64,000 nt of DNA from an uncultured Clostridia bacterium (GCA_947589185.1 CANQCK010000001.1:310001-374000); one strand, 5' to 3'; positions 42,617 to 51,939 are shown, counted from the first letter of the stretch. The notes: a model not told the origin generated them from the sequence alone. Numbers and translations are program-made.

Positions 42617-43612
42617 TCACACTATATATACTATTTCAGTACCGTCAAACCTCTTTTTGATTTCTTCTCTTAAAAATATTTCTGCTTTGTCACGATACTC
42701 CTGCTTATAGCAATACTTTCCCCTTCCCCTGCCTGTCATAAGCTCTTTATTGTATATCTTCAAAGCATTCGGAAAAGCCTGACTGTTAATTGCATTTTGT
42801 ACATAGCTATAAGTCATAAAAATTACTTCAATAAACATTTCTCTTTTTACCTTTTCAGTAAGGTGTTTAGACAGTGTGTCCAAAAGCTCAGTATACAGAC
42901 TTTCCCAATCATCAACAAAAATAACAGGCGCAATAAGCAGTCCTACCTTGTATCCTGCATCGCACATTTTGTTTATCGCTTCAATTCTATCATTCAGCGG
43001 AGAAGTTCCTATCTCGACCTTTCTTATAATAAATTCAGGATTTACGCTCATTCTGAAAATGACCTTGCATCTGTGATCAAGTGAAAGTAGATTATCAACC
43101 ATACTGAATTTGGTCGGAAAAGTAATAAACCCGCGTCCCTTTTCTGCGAACCGCTCTATAGTCTTTACAAGGCTTCCCGTGATTTGATTTTCCAGTATCA
43201 AATCGCTGTTGCTCCCGATTTCAAACGTGCAGACCTTATCCGTCTTATGTGATTTCGCAATTAACTTTTCAATCATTTGGTCAATATTTACATACACTCG
43301 CAAGTACGAGCATTTATTATAATTGCATACAAGATAGCAGTATAAACACATAGCACTGCAGCCGGATGATGAAAAGGGTACAAGATAGTCAGAAACCTTT
43401 TGATTATCCACATATTTGTGAGTCTTTCTTATGCCGATAATCAGATATTTTTTCATCTCAACAAATTCTGCATTGCTTTTATTTCTCAGTTCCTCAATAT
43501 TGTTATGGCTCTCAATAGGAATCCACTCAACATCAGAATATTTTTCTTTCAGCCTTTGTCCAAGCTCATAGTCAAGTGCCTTAGGCTCGTAGTAAATTTT
43601 CTTAGGATACAT
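42617..43612 (-). CDS. splB: Spore photoproduct lyase (radical SAM)
   Basis: This 331-aa protein has the radical-SAM cysteine cluster in SGCSAMCLYCYLVCNY near residue 84, followed by TFEIGSNSDLILE and FRMSVNPEFIIRKVEIG, characteristic of SplB. It repairs the thymine dimer specific to UV-damaged spores. Its presence supports a spore-forming host. CGGAG precedes the ATG. The 3' gap to ferritin (about 80 bp) contains the ferritin promoter. Confidence 0.92.
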   Translation of the reverse strand: MYPKKIYYEPKALDYELGQRLKEKYSDVEWIPIESHNNIEELRNKSNAEFVEMKKYLIIGIRKTHKYVDNQKVSDYLVPFSSSGCSAMCLYCYLVCNYNKCSYLRVYVNIDQMIEKLIAKSHKTDKVCTFEIGSNSDLILENQITGSLVKTIERFAEKGRGFITFPTKFSMVDNLLSLDHRCKVIFRMSVNPEFIIRKVEIGTSPLNDRIEAINKMCDAGYKVGLLIAPVIFVDDWESLYTELLDTLSKHLTEKVKREMFIEVIFMTYSYVQNAINSQAFPNALKIYNKELMTGRGRGKYCYKQEYRDKAEIFLREEIKKRFDGTEIVYIV

Positions 43613-43702
43613 ATTAACTCCGTTATTTTTACATTTTGTTTTATTATTTGCAGATAAGTGTTAAATATTCTGCATTCTACAGCCTTAGGTCGGAGACAAA
43701 AA

Positions 43703-43727
43703 AGCGTTCGGAAAAATTCCGAACGCT
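43703..43727 (-). terminator. Terminator after 167-aa gene
   Basis: AGCGTTCGGAA and TTCCGAACGCT form a perfect 11-bp stem followed on the minus strand by TTTTTTGTC. Confidence 0.85.
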
Positions 43728-43766
43728 TTGCAGTTTAGTTTATATTTGTTAAACCTTTTCCAAACC

Positions 43767-44270
43767 TTAACATTGACTTTCTTTTATAAATTTTACGAAT
43801 GCCTTTGCCAATAAATATGGAACTTTCTCATTGTTATTCACGTCATCAACTGTAAGCCATTTTTTATTATCGCACTTATCCTTTGAAAAATCTTTCTCAT
43901 CAATATAATCTAACGGATCACACCATTTATAAGAATGGAATTTAATTTCAGTTGTTTTTTCATCATATATCTTTAGAACTTCATTTGGCGAATTATTGTT
44001 TAACCCTTTCACAAATTCTATTCTGCCAATTTGACAATGGCAATTTCCTGTTTTAGAATCTATCTCGCTATAGAACAAATCAATCAAAAACTCATTTCCA
44101 TCTACTTCTACAGAAATCCACATATACATACTTCTATCATTACTCTGTGTATTTCTTCCTATGCCCCCATTTTTAACAGTTAACTTTAACTTTTCTAATT
44201 CATTAATAATTCGCTTTCTTGCGTTTTTCTCAAGCTCAATTATTTCTTTCATATAATTTGCAACGGTCAT
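43767..44270 (-). CDS. Hypothetical soluble protein, 167 aa
   Basis: This protein has no signal peptide and no membrane segment. The N-terminal 30 residues are helical and charged (EIIELEKNARKRIINELEKL), and the rest is mixed, with MYMWISVEVDGNEFLIDLFYSE and FHSYKWCDPLDYIDEKDFS. It is AT-rich even for this genome. It follows the secreted 270-aa gene by 20 bp, so they are probably co-transcribed. It is not recognised. An immunity or chaperone-like partner of the secreted protein is possible, but this is speculation from arrangement only. Confidence 0.55.
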   Translation of the reverse strand: MTVANYMKEIIELEKNARKRIINELEKLKLTVKNGGIGRNTQSNDRSMYMWISVEVDGNEFLIDLFYSEIDSKTGNCHCQIGRIEFVKGLNNNSPNEVLKIYDEKTTEIKFHSYKWCDPLDYIDEKDFSKDKCDNKKWLTVDDVNNNEKVPYLLAKAFVKFIKESQC

Positions 44271-44289
44271 TTTACTTTTCTCCTTTAAT

Positions 44290-45102
44290 TTAAATTTTAC
44301 TTAATATATGTTTTATCTCATATGAAGAAAAACCACCACTCTTTCTTAACATATTTTCATATTTACAGAAATATCCATTCGAATCCCAATAATTATTATT
44401 AATATCTATATAACTATAAGTTTTCCACTGATCTGTTCCCCACCAAGATGTTTTAATTGTTGATTTAATTATCTTAACTTTCTTAGACTTTTTCCATTTA
44501 CTATAAACTCTCTTTTTAACTCCTGTTGAAGTTTTATAAGCTGTGTATGCTCTTACCCTAATATAATATGAATTATCTGCTGGAAATTTTTTATTTACCA
44601 TAATACCTGCCATACTAGGTTTATAATAAGCAATATTATCACCATCAACGATTTTTTCTTTAGGATTTCTTACATTAACAGTTTTAATTATTTTTTTGAA
44701 ATTTTTAGTGTTTGAAACTTGCATTTTATAACCTGTTGCATTTTTAATATATTTCCAATTTGCGAGTATTTTATTGTCTCTACTTGCAACTTTAAGTTTT
44801 TTAATTTTTGCCTTTTTCATTATTTCTCTAGCCTGAGCTTTTGTTATGGTTTTTGTAGCCTTATCAGTCGCTTTAATAGTTGTTTTTACTTTAGTAACTG
44901 TTCTTTTTTTCGGTGTAGTTGGCTTTATTGAAGTTGGTCTGGTAACTAAAGATGGCTTAACAACTGTCGTAGGCAAAACAGTTGTTGATAAACCTGTGGT
45001 TGGATTTGTGGTTTCACCACATACATTTACAACTGGAATAACCCATATCAAACTGATAGCCATAACCAATGCTGTCAATAGATTTAAAACTTTTTTCATC
45101 AT
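44290..45102 (-). CDS. Secreted protein with Thr-rich linker and FnIII-like region
   Basis: This 270-aa protein starts with a signal peptide (MMKKVLNLLTALVMAISLIW). Residues 30-90 are a Thr/Pro/Lys-rich linker, followed by a FnIII-like domain (KLKVASRDNKILANWKYI, ATGYKMQVSNTKNFKK, YYIRVRAYTAYKT, YSKWKKSKKVKI). The final 50 residues (SWWGTDQWKTYSYIDINNNY) are Trp/Tyr-rich. It resembles the FnIII lipoprotein at 31707 in its C-terminal domain style. A 9-C tract lies about 130 bp upstream. No enzymatic motif is seen. Confidence 0.65.
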   Translation of the reverse strand: MMKKVLNLLTALVMAISLIWVIPVVNVCGETTNPTTGLSTTVLPTTVVKPSLVTRPTSIKPTTPKKRTVTKVKTTIKATDKATKTITKAQAREIMKKAKIKKLKVASRDNKILANWKYIKNATGYKMQVSNTKNFKKIIKTVNVRNPKEKIVDGDNIAYYKPSMAGIMVNKKFPADNSYYIRVRAYTAYKTSTGVKKRVYSKWKKSKKVKIIKSTIKTSWWGTDQWKTYSYIDINNNYWDSNGYFCKYENMLRKSGGFSSYEIKHILSKI

Positions 45103-45230
45103 AATAGACCTCCCTAAATATAATTAAATAATAAAAAACGCAGTACGCCTATACATACTACCGCCTTATATCCAATATTAGATTTTAAAGAATTATTTTG
45201 TGCATAACAAATAAAGGTCAGGCTTTTAAG

Positions 45231-45239
45231 CCCCCCCCC
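45231..45239. repeat. Poly-C tract
   Basis: Nine consecutive C residues (G on the minus strand) stand in a very AT-rich 313-bp intergenic region, about 130 bp upstream of the secreted protein gene. Such tracts can vary in length by slippage. The region also has a hairpin ATATTCCT/AGGAATAT at 45279-45300. Confidence 0.7.
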
Positions 45240-45349
45240 GTTTACATTTTATTACATTAAATGTTCTGCACATAAATATTCCTCCTAGCAGGAATATAAT
45301 AACATCTTTCGGCAAAAAAGTCAAGGGTTTTTGATTTTTGATTTATGAC

Positions 45350-45378
45350 TTGACAATATATTCATACCCAAATAAAAT
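45350..45378 (+). promoter_or_regulatory. apbE promoter
   Basis: TTGACA, 17-bp spacer, TAAAAT, about 32 bp before the apbE start. Confidence 0.75.
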
Positions 45379-45409
45379 ATAAATAAGCTAAAATTTTGAA
45401 AGACGAGAA

Positions 45410-46447
45410 ATGAGAATGAAAAGAAAAATCGCAATAGTTTTAATATTCTGTGTTATGCTGTTGATAACAGGTTGTTCCGATAATAGCTCCGAACCAAAAA
45501 AGTCAAGCACTGACTTCTTTGCAATGGATACTTATATGAACATTACTGCCTACGGTGAAAATGCAAAACAGGCTATTTCACAGGCACAGAAACAAATCAA
45601 GCATCTTGACAGTCTATGGTCAGTTACCGATAAAAACAGCGAAATATACGCTGTCAATCACAGCAACGGAAAAGCAACAGCAGTCAGCGAAGAAACGGCA
45701 GAGCTATTGACATTTTCGCTTAAAATGGCAGAAAGAACAAAAGGAGATCTTGACCCTACAATATATCCTGTTCTTAATGCATGGGGATTTACAACAGAAA
45801 AATATCGAATTCCTACAGAAAGTGAAATCAAAAAGCTTTTAAAGAAAGTTGATTATAAAAAAGTCAGTCTAAGTGAAAAAAGCGTACAGCTTAAGCCCGA
45901 GATGATGATTGATTTCGGTGCGGTAGGCAAGGGCTATGCCAGTGACATTTCCGCAGAAATCTTGCGGGATAATGGCGTCAGTTCCGCTTTGCTTGACCTT
46001 GGAGGAAACATTAAAACAATAGGCTCAAAGCCGGACGGAAGTGAATGGCGGCTTGGTGTTAGAAACCCAAAGGGCAAAGGAAATATCGGAGTGCTGAGCG
46101 TATCTGATCTTGCAGTTGTCACATCCGGCAATTATGAGAGATATTTCACCGGCAAAGACGGAAAAACGTACGGACACATTATTGATCCTGCGACCGGTCA
46201 GCCGGTTGAAAACGGCTTATTGTCGGTTACAATTATTGCAAAAGACGGCAAACTGTGCGACGCACTTTCAACCTCGCTATTTGTTATGGGTCTTGACAAG
46301 GCAATTGATCATTGGCGTCAGTATAAAGATTTTGATATGATTCTAATAACTGACGACGAAAAAATCTACCTGACCAATGGAATAAAGGATAAATTTTCTG
46401 TAGAAAAGGATATTAATATAGAAGTTAATGTGATTACTGATATTTAA
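45410..46447 (+). CDS. apbE: FAD:protein FMN transferase
   Basis: This 345-aa protein has a lipoprotein signal peptide with lipobox (MLLITGCS), DTYMNITAYGENAKQA, MIDFGAVGKGYASD, LLDLGGNIKTIGSKPDGS and YGHIIDPATGQP, all typical of ApbE. It attaches FMN covalently to threonine of flavoproteins such as RnfG/NqrC. Targets are not in the window. The start is uncertain between 45410 and 45416 because the Shine-Dalgarno is weak. The frame continues without shift past the stop codon for another 29 codons. Confidence 0.93.
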   Translation: MRMKRKIAIVLIFCVMLLITGCSDNSSEPKKSSTDFFAMDTYMNITAYGENAKQAISQAQKQIKHLDSLWSVTDKNSEIYAVNHSNGKATAVSEETAELLTFSLKMAERTKGDLDPTIYPVLNAWGFTTEKYRIPTESEIKKLLKKVDYKKVSLSEKSVQLKPEMMIDFGAVGKGYASDISAEILRDNGVSSALLDLGGNIKTIGSKPDGSEWRLGVRNPKGKGNIGVLSVSDLAVVTSGNYERYFTGKDGKTYGHIIDPATGQPVENGLLSVTIIAKDGKLCDALSTSLFVMGLDKAIDHWRQYKDFDMILITDDEKIYLTNGIKDKFSVEKDINIEVNVITDI

Positions 46448-46537
46448 AAAAAGGCAGTCCACACAGACCTTTACGACAATACTGAAATTATTCCATTTGA
46501 TAAAATAGAATCTTTCTTAAACGAACATCTTAAATAA
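46448..46537 (+). pseudogene. In-frame tail after apbE stop
   Basis: Directly after the apbE TAA, the same frame stays open for 29 codons (KKAVHTDLYDNTEIIPFDKI...) to the next TAA. The composition looks like real protein sequence. It could be a remnant of a lost gene or an extension cut by a point mutation. It is not a typical ApbE end as far as I know. Support is weak. Confidence 0.3.
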
Positions 46538-46573
46538 AAGTTAAGTAAAGTAATTATTAAAAGCACTGTAGTT

Positions 46574-46606
46574 AAGCCATAAGCAACTCTTATGGCTTTT
46601 TATTTT
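46574..46606 (+). terminator. apbE terminator
   Basis: AAGCCATAAG and CTTATGGCTT form a perfect 10-bp stem followed by TTTATTTTT. Confidence 0.85.
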
Positions 46607-46621
46607 TAATATAATTAAAAT

Positions 46622-46636
46622 TTATGATTATCATAA
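46622..46636. promoter_or_regulatory. Fur/PerR-type 7-1-7 palindrome
   Basis: TTATGATTATCATAA is a perfect 7-1-7 inverted repeat, the form used by Fur-family regulators. It sits 11 bp upstream of the leuC -35 hexamer. Confidence 0.45.
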
Positions 46637-46647
46637 ATAATATATAT

Positions 46648-46676
46648 TTTACTTATATAAGAAAATGTGATATACT
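46648..46676 (+). promoter_or_regulatory. leu operon promoter
   Basis: TTTACT, 17-bp spacer, TATACT. The leader is about 25 nt, too short for a T-box or leader-peptide attenuator. Confidence 0.7.
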
Positions 46677-46708
46677 ATATTGTAAGTAATAATAAAGGAG
46701 ATTATTTT

Positions 46709-47971
46709 ATGGGTATGACTATGACTCAGAAGGTACTTGCCGCACACGCAGGTTTAGACAGCGTAAAGGCAGGAGACCTGATTATGGCAAATCTGGATAT
46801 GGTTCTCGGAAATGACATTACCTCACCTGTTGCCATAAACGAATTTAACAAAGCCGGCTTTGACAGTGTTTTTGACGGAAGCAAGATCTCTATGGTTATG
46901 GATCACTTTGCCCCGAACAAAGATATAAAAGCCGCAACACAATGCAAGCAGTGCAGAGATTTCTGTGGCGAGCTTGGAGTAAAGAATTTCTTTGACGTTG
47001 GAGATATGGGCGTTGAGCATGCTATACTTCCCGAAAAAGGACTTGTAGCACCCGGCGACTTGGTAATCGGTGCTGATTCTCACACTTGTACATACGGTGC
47101 GTTGGGAGCATTCTCAACAGGCGTCGGTTCAACGGATATGGCTGCCGGAATGGCGACAGGCAAAGCTTGGTTCAAGGTTCCGCCCGCTTTGAAGTTTAAT
47201 ATTACAGGAAAGCTGAACAAGTGGGTTTCAGGTAAAGACGTTATTCTGCACATTATCGGTATGATAGGCGTAGACGGTGCATTGTATAAGTCTATGGAGT
47301 TCTCAGGCGATGGACTCAAAAACCTCACTATGGAGGACAGACTTTGTATGGCTAATATGGCTATTGAAGCAGGTGCTAAAAACGGAATCTTTGCTGTTGA
47401 CGAAGTTACGCTTGATTTTGTCAAAGATAGAGTTTCAAAGGAATTCAAGGTCTATGAAGCTGATGCAGACGCCGAATATGAAAAGGTTTATGATATTGAC
47501 CTTTCAAAAATCAAGTCTACAGTATCTTTTCCGCATTTACCGGAAAATGCTAAGACCTTTGACGAGTTCGGCGATATAAAAATTGATCAGGTAGTTATCG
47601 GCTCATGCACAAACGGCAGAATTGAAGACCTTCGTGCCGCTGCTGAAATTCTCAAGGGCAAAAAGGTTGCAGACGGCGTAAGATGTATAGTGATCCCTGC
47701 GACGCAGAAGATTTATCTCCAGGCAATGGAAGAAGGTCTTCTAAAGATATTTATAGACTCAAGATGTGCGGTTTCAACACCTACCTGCGGTCCTTGTCTG
47801 GGAGGACATATGGGTATTCTTGCAAAGGGTGAGAGAGCCGTTGCTACAACAAACAGAAACTTTGTCGGAAGAATGGGACATCCTGAAAGTGAAGTTTATC
47901 TGGCTTCGCCTGCTGTTGCTGCGGCATCGGCTGTTACAGGAAAGATTTCTCAGCCTTCTGAGATAATGTAA
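46709..47971 (+). CDS. leuC: 3-isopropylmalate dehydratase large subunit
   Basis: AAAGGAG lies 8 nt before the ATG at 46709, so the protein has about 420 residues ([15 protein letters not shown]). Iron-sulfur and substrate motifs include [31 protein letters not shown] and [14 protein letters not shown]. The length is that of the archaeal/clostridial HacA-like LeuC form, which pairs with a short LeuD. It isomerises 2- to 3-isopropylmalate. It is the first gene of leuC-leuD-ybjQ-leuB. Confidence 0.95.
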   Translation: MGMTMTQKVLAAHAGLDSVKAGDLIMANLDMVLGNDITSPVAINEFNKAGFDSVFDGSKISMVMDHFAPNKDIKAATQCKQCRDFCGELGVKNFFDVGDMGVEHAILPEKGLVAPGDLVIGADSHTCTYGALGAFSTGVGSTDMAAGMATGKAWFKVPPALKFNITGKLNKWVSGKDVILHIIGMIGVDGALYKSMEFSGDGLKNLTMEDRLCMANMAIEAGAKNGIFAVDEVTLDFVKDRVSKEFKVYEADADAEYEKVYDIDLSKIKSTVSFPHLPENAKTFDEFGDIKIDQVVIGSCTNGRIEDLRAAAEILKGKKVADGVRCIVIPATQKIYLQAMEEGLLKIFIDSRCAVSTPTCGPCLGGHMGILAKGERAVATTNRNFVGRMGHPESEVYLASPAVAAASAVTGKISQPSEIM

Positions 47972-47987
47972 GAGAGGTGGTATGGAT

Positions 47988-48470
47988 ATGAAAGCACTAG
48001 GAAAAGTACACAAATACGGTGACAACGTAGATACCGACGTTATCATACCTGCAAGATATTTAAACACAGCCGATCACAAAGAGCTTGCTTCACACTGTAT
48101 GGAGGACATAGACATTGACTTTGTAAAAAAAGTCAAGAAAGGCGATATTATGGTAGCTGAGGCTAATTTCGGCTGCGGTTCTTCCCGTGAACACGCTCCT
48201 ATCGCTATCAAAGAAAGCGGAATATCCTGTGTTATCGCAAAGACGTTCGCCAGAATTTTCTACCGAAACGCAATCAATATCGGACTTCCTATTATTGAAT
48301 GCCCCGAAGCTGCCGAGAACATCAGCGACGGAGACGAGGTAGAAATTGATTTTGACAGCGGAGTAATTACCAACAAAACTAAGGGTGAAAGCTATCAAGG
48401 ACAGCCTTTCCCTGAGTTTATAAAAAACATTATAAATAAGAACGGCCTTTTGAATTCATTAAAAGGCTAA
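47988..48470 (+). CDS. leuD: 3-isopropylmalate dehydratase small subunit
   Basis: The protein has about 160 residues, and AGAGGTGG fits the second ATG at 47988. Motifs are [18 protein letters not shown] and [15 protein letters not shown], typical of the short LeuD that pairs with the clostridial LeuC. It lies 16 bp after leuC and is followed by ybjQ after 12 bp. Confidence 0.95.
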   Translation: MKALGKVHKYGDNVDTDVIIPARYLNTADHKELASHCMEDIDIDFVKKVKKGDIMVAEANFGCGSSREHAPIAIKESGISCVIAKTFARIFYRNAINIGLPIIECPEAAENISDGDEVEIDFDSGVITNKTKGESYQGQPFPEFIKNIINKNGLLNSLKG

Positions 48471-48482
48471 TGGAGGTATTTT

Positions 48483-48797
48483 ATGATTATTCTAACAATT
48501 GACAGCATACCCGGAAAAGAAGTTGAGGCTTTAGGCCTTGTCAAGGGAAGCACAGTTCAGTCTAAAAATATGTTCAAGGATATGGGACAGGGCTTAAAAA
48601 GCATGGTCGGCGGAGAGCTTAAAAGCTACACTAAGATGATGAACGAGTCAAGAGAGATCGCTACACAAAGAATGATTGAAGAAGCTGCAAGTAAGGGTGC
48701 TGACGCAATTATCGGAGTAAGATATATGACTTCATCTGTATTACAGGGTGCGTCTGAAATTATGGCGTTCGGCACTGCTGTAAAAATCAAAGGTTAA
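48483..48797 (+). CDS. YbjQ/UPF0145 family protein
   Basis: This 104-aa protein has LVKGSTVQSKNMFKDMGQGL, MVGGELKSYTKMM and GADAIIGVRYMTSSVLQG, the pattern of YbjQ (UPF0145) proteins, once described as a heavy-metal-binding domain and known to form pentamers. Its function is not settled. Its place inside the leu operon, between leuD and leuB with tight spacing, is unusual and suggests co-expression with an iron-sulfur enzyme. Confidence 0.85.
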   Translation: MIILTIDSIPGKEVEALGLVKGSTVQSKNMFKDMGQGLKSMVGGELKSYTKMMNESREIATQRMIEEAASKGADAIIGVRYMTSSVLQGASEIMAFGTAVKIKG

Positions 48798-48813
48798 TTG
48801 AGGAGACTTAAAT

Positions 48814-49887
48814 ATGAACAAGAAAATCGCAGTAATAAAGGGCGACGGAATAGGTCCTGAAATTGTCAATGAGGCTGAAAAGGTTTTAAACAAGATCGGA
48901 GAAAAGTACGGTCATACATTTGAGTATACAGATGTTTTAATGGGCGGCTGTGCTATTGACGCAACAGGCGTTCCACTGCCGCAGGAAACAATTGATATAT
49001 GCCTTGCGTCTGACAGTGTTTTGTTAGGTGCTGTAGGCGGACCAAAGTGGGACACTCTGCCGGGAAATCTCCGTCCTGAGGCAGGACTTCTCGGCATAAG
49101 AGGTGCAATGAAACTGTTTGCGAACATTCGCCCTGCTAAACTAATTCCTGCACTTGCAGGAGCTTGTCCGCTCAAGGATGAGATAACCAAAAACGGTCTT
49201 GACCTTGTTATAGTTCGTGAACTTATCGGAGGAGCTTATTTCGGTGAGCGTGACACCCACGTTGACGAAAACGGAATAAAGCACGCAAGCGATTCAATGG
49301 CTTATGCCGACTACGAAGTTGAGAGAATCTGCCGTGTGGCATTTGATATGGCAAGAAAAAGAGGCAAAAAGGTCCATTCAGTTGATAAGGCAAACGTGCT
49401 TGATTCTTCTCGTTTGTGGAGAGAGGTTGCACACAGAGTTGCTGAGGATTATCCTGACGTTGAGTTTCAGGACATTTTAGTTGACAACACAGCTATGCAG
49501 CTTGTTCACAATCCTGCACAGTTTGACGTAATGGTAACAGAAAATCTGTTTGGAGATATTCTTTCTGACGAGGCTTCAATGATTACCGGTTCGCTTGGTA
49601 TGATTCCGTCTGCATCGTTAGGCGAAGGCTCTCTCGGACTTTACGAACCTATTCACGGCTCAGCACCTGATATTGCAGGACAAAATAAAGCTAATCCGTT
49701 AGCAACCATTCTGTCTGTTGCAATGATGCTCCGCTACTCATTTGATATGTCTGAAGAGGCAGACGCTGTAGAAAAAGCAGTTGACGAGGTCTTGGCTGAC
49801 GGCTACCGCACCGGCGATATTATGTCTGAAGGTATGAAGTGCGTTTCTTGCAGCGAGATGGGAGATTTAGTCGCTCAAAAAATTTAG
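48814..49887 (+). CDS. leuB: 3-isopropylmalate dehydrogenase
   Basis: This 357-aa enzyme has [59 protein letters not shown] and [18 protein letters not shown], all standard LeuB motifs. It performs the NAD-dependent oxidative decarboxylation of 3-isopropylmalate. It is the last gene of the operon and is followed by a terminator that overlaps the end of convergent queH. Confidence 0.96.
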   Translation: MNKKIAVIKGDGIGPEIVNEAEKVLNKIGEKYGHTFEYTDVLMGGCAIDATGVPLPQETIDICLASDSVLLGAVGGPKWDTLPGNLRPEAGLLGIRGAMKLFANIRPAKLIPALAGACPLKDEITKNGLDLVIVRELIGGAYFGERDTHVDENGIKHASDSMAYADYEVERICRVAFDMARKRGKKVHSVDKANVLDSSRLWREVAHRVAEDYPDVEFQDILVDNTAMQLVHNPAQFDVMVTENLFGDILSDEASMITGSLGMIPSASLGEGSLGLYEPIHGSAPDIAGQNKANPLATILSVAMMLRYSFDMSEEADAVEKAVDEVLADGYRTGDIMSEGMKCVSCSEMGDLVAQKI

Positions 49888-49910
49888 TTTACAAAGTAAA
49901 AACATAAAAA

Positions 49911-49945
49911 GGCAAAGACTAACTTTCAGTCTCTGCCTTTTTTTT
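49911..49945. terminator. leuB terminator overlapping queH end
   Basis: GGCAAAGACT and AGTCTCTGCC form a stem followed by TTTTTTTT on the plus strand. The queH stop codon lies within the left arm, so the hairpin is partly coding on the other strand. Confidence 0.75.
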
Positions 49946-50557
49946 ATTATCTCGCTCCGCTTTTGAAAAAATACACCCGCAATAATCCTGCCGATACAGA
50001 TTATACATTCTTGAAAGCTCAATAGAACGCTTATAGCCGTTTTTCTTTTTAAAGTCGCTTGGAATCCATTTAACTCCACCATACTCCCCTGCCAGACGCT
50101 CTCCTATCTCATTCAGCTTTTCAGCGTTTTTATAAGGGCTTATCGAAAGTGTTGTTGTAAAATATTCAAAACTGTTTTCTTTCGCATATTCTATCGCTTT
50201 TCTCAGTCTTATTTCATAGCATTTAAAGCATCGTTCACCGCCCTCAGGAATATCTTCCATTCCCTTAACCTCATTGTAAAACTCTCTGTCATTATACTCT
50301 GGAATTACTATCTTTGTTTCTTTATCAAGCGGCATTTCAGAAATCAGCCTTTTAAGTTCGCTCACTCTGTATTCAAACTCAGATTTCGGACTGATGTTCG
50401 GATTGTAATATAAAAGCGTAATATCAAAATGCTGTGAAAGATACTCCAAAACATAACTGGAACAAGGTGCACAGCAGCTGTGAATTAAAAGACTCGGCTT
50501 TCTATCCGAAGTTTCTTTAATAATGTTCTCAAGCTCTTTACTGTAATTTCTTTTCAT
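49919..50557 (-). CDS. queH: Epoxyqueuosine reductase
   Basis: CGGAGG precedes the ATG at 50557, giving 212 residues. It has IHSCCAPCSSYVLEYL near the start, GERCFKCYEIRLRKAIEYA in the middle and YRQDYCGCIFSKAE near the end, the cysteine pairs of QueH (DUF208). It reduces epoxyqueuosine to queuosine in tRNA, the non-B12 alternative to QueG. Other queuosine genes are not nearby. Confidence 0.92.
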   Translation of the reverse strand: MKRNYSKELENIIKETSDRKPSLLIHSCCAPCSSYVLEYLSQHFDITLLYYNPNISPKSEFEYRVSELKRLISEMPLDKETKIVIPEYNDREFYNEVKGMEDIPEGGERCFKCYEIRLRKAIEYAKENSFEYFTTTLSISPYKNAEKLNEIGERLAGEYGGVKWIPSDFKKKNGYKRSIELSRMYNLYRQDYCGCIFSKAERDNKKKAETES

Positions 50558-50741
50558 AAAAATTATTCCTCCGATAAACAACATATATCTAACCCTTAAT
50601 TAAGATAATTATAATCTCTTACAAATGCCTTGTCAAACAGGAAATACAAGCTATTCGCCTGAATTTTATTGTACATTTTAGAATGATAATAAACCGACCC
50701 GCATATATATTAAAAAAAGCGACATCAGGGAGTTGGGTATT

Positions 50742-51023
50742 ATGAATTTTTCAGGAGATACAGATCGTTCAATAATACTGGGACAATACATAGTTGATAA
50801 CAAGTGTACAGTAAGAGCTTGTGCAAAAGCATTCGGGATAAGTAAAAGTACAGTTCACAAAGACGTAAGTGAAAAGCTGAAAAAATTAAAACCTCAATTA
50901 TACAAAGAGGTAAAAAAAATTCTTGACTTTAACAAAAGCGAAAGACATATCAGAGGAGGTCTGGCGACAAAGCACAAATACGAAGAACAAAAGCTGAAAA
51001 GCAATCAACAATCAGATGAATAA
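50742..51023 (+). CDS. spoIIID: Stage III sporulation protein D
   Basis: AGGGAG precedes the ATG at 50742, giving 93 residues. The helix-turn-helix CTVRACAKAFGISKSTVHKDV is the SpoIIID signature, and HIRGGLATKHKYEEQK closes the protein. It regulates mother-cell genes under sigma-E in sporulation. It confirms that the host belongs to a spore-forming lineage. Its end overlaps the start of ydcF by 8 bp. Confidence 0.94.
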   Translation: MNFSGDTDRSIILGQYIVDNKCTVRACAKAFGISKSTVHKDVSEKLKKLKPQLYKEVKKILDFNKSERHIRGGLATKHKYEEQKLKSNQQSDE

Positions 51024-51927
51024 ACTTTATTTATCCCCGAATCTACGGGGATATTTTATTAAAAAAACTATGAAGCTTTATGTCAGAAAAATTCTTATCT
51101 TGACTTTATTTTGTGTTCCCTTTATAATTGTTTTATCAGGGTTAGGTGATGTTTCTATGCTGCAAAATATAGTCAGATTTATAATATTACTCATTGAAAT
51201 TGCTCTCTTAGTGATTTTTATACTCCCTTTTTATAAGCATATAAGCAATATAGGAAATGTCGTAGGCTTCGGAATAACGATTTGTCTTATTATTATAACG
51301 CTTTTCTGGGACTATGTTTTACGTCTTATAATAAAGCTTTGGCATAATACCGGCGGACGTATACTTCTTATCATTCTGGCGGCTTTGATTCTGATTTCAG
51401 CTTTCTGGTGCATATTTATTTCAGTTAAAATGGTTTCCGCCTATAAAAATTATCCAAAAAAGGAAACTACTGTAGTTGTACTTGGCTGTAAGGTAAACAA
51501 ATACCACCCGAGTAAAATGCTTCGTCACAGATTAGAAGCAGCATATGATTATTTATCAAAAAATGAAAATCTAAAGTGCATAGTGACAGGAGGTCAGGGT
51601 CCTGATGAACGAATTACTGAGGCGGAGTGTATGTACAACTACCTTGTAGATTTGGGAATATCACCGGACAGGATTATTAAAGAGGACAGAGCAACAAATA
51701 CATATGAAAACATAAAGTTCTCATATGAGATCATTAAGCAGTTGAATCTGCCAAAAGATATATCAATCGTCACTGGTGGCTTTCACGAATACCGAGCCTC
51801 TATCATAGCAAAAAAACAGGGTATAAACGCATATTCTGTCTATGCAAAGACAACTAAAATAGATTTGCCCTATTACTGGCTAAGAGAATGGATGGGGCTT
51901 TTCCAAGAAATATACTTAAAGCAATAG
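51016..51927 (+). CDS. YdcF/ElyC family membrane protein (DUF218)
   Basis: This 303-aa protein has about four transmembrane helices in residues 15-140. A DUF218 domain follows, with VVVLGCKVNKYHPSKMLRHR, IVTGGQGPDERITEAECM and EDRATNTYENIKFS. The family includes ElyC and SanA, linked to envelope synthesis. The start codon is uncertain: 51016 overlaps spoIIID but its Shine-Dalgarno is weak, and 51070 is possible. Co-expression with spoIIID is implied by the overlap. Confidence 0.85.
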   Translation: MNKLYLSPNLRGYFIKKTMKLYVRKILILTLFCVPFIIVLSGLGDVSMLQNIVRFIILLIEIALLVIFILPFYKHISNIGNVVGFGITICLIIITLFWDYVLRLIIKLWHNTGGRILLIILAALILISAFWCIFISVKMVSAYKNYPKKETTVVVLGCKVNKYHPSKMLRHRLEAAYDYLSKNENLKCIVTGGQGPDERITEAECMYNYLVDLGISPDRIIKEDRATNTYENIKFSYEIIKQLNLPKDISIVTGGFHEYRASIIAKKQGINAYSVYAKTTKIDLPYYWLREWMGLFQEIYLKQ

Positions 51928-51939
51928 GATTTACCCCTG

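Noticed and set aside
46637-46708. T-box or leucine attenuator before leuC
   Set aside because: The leader between promoter and start is only about 30 nt and has no leader peptide or T-box sequence.
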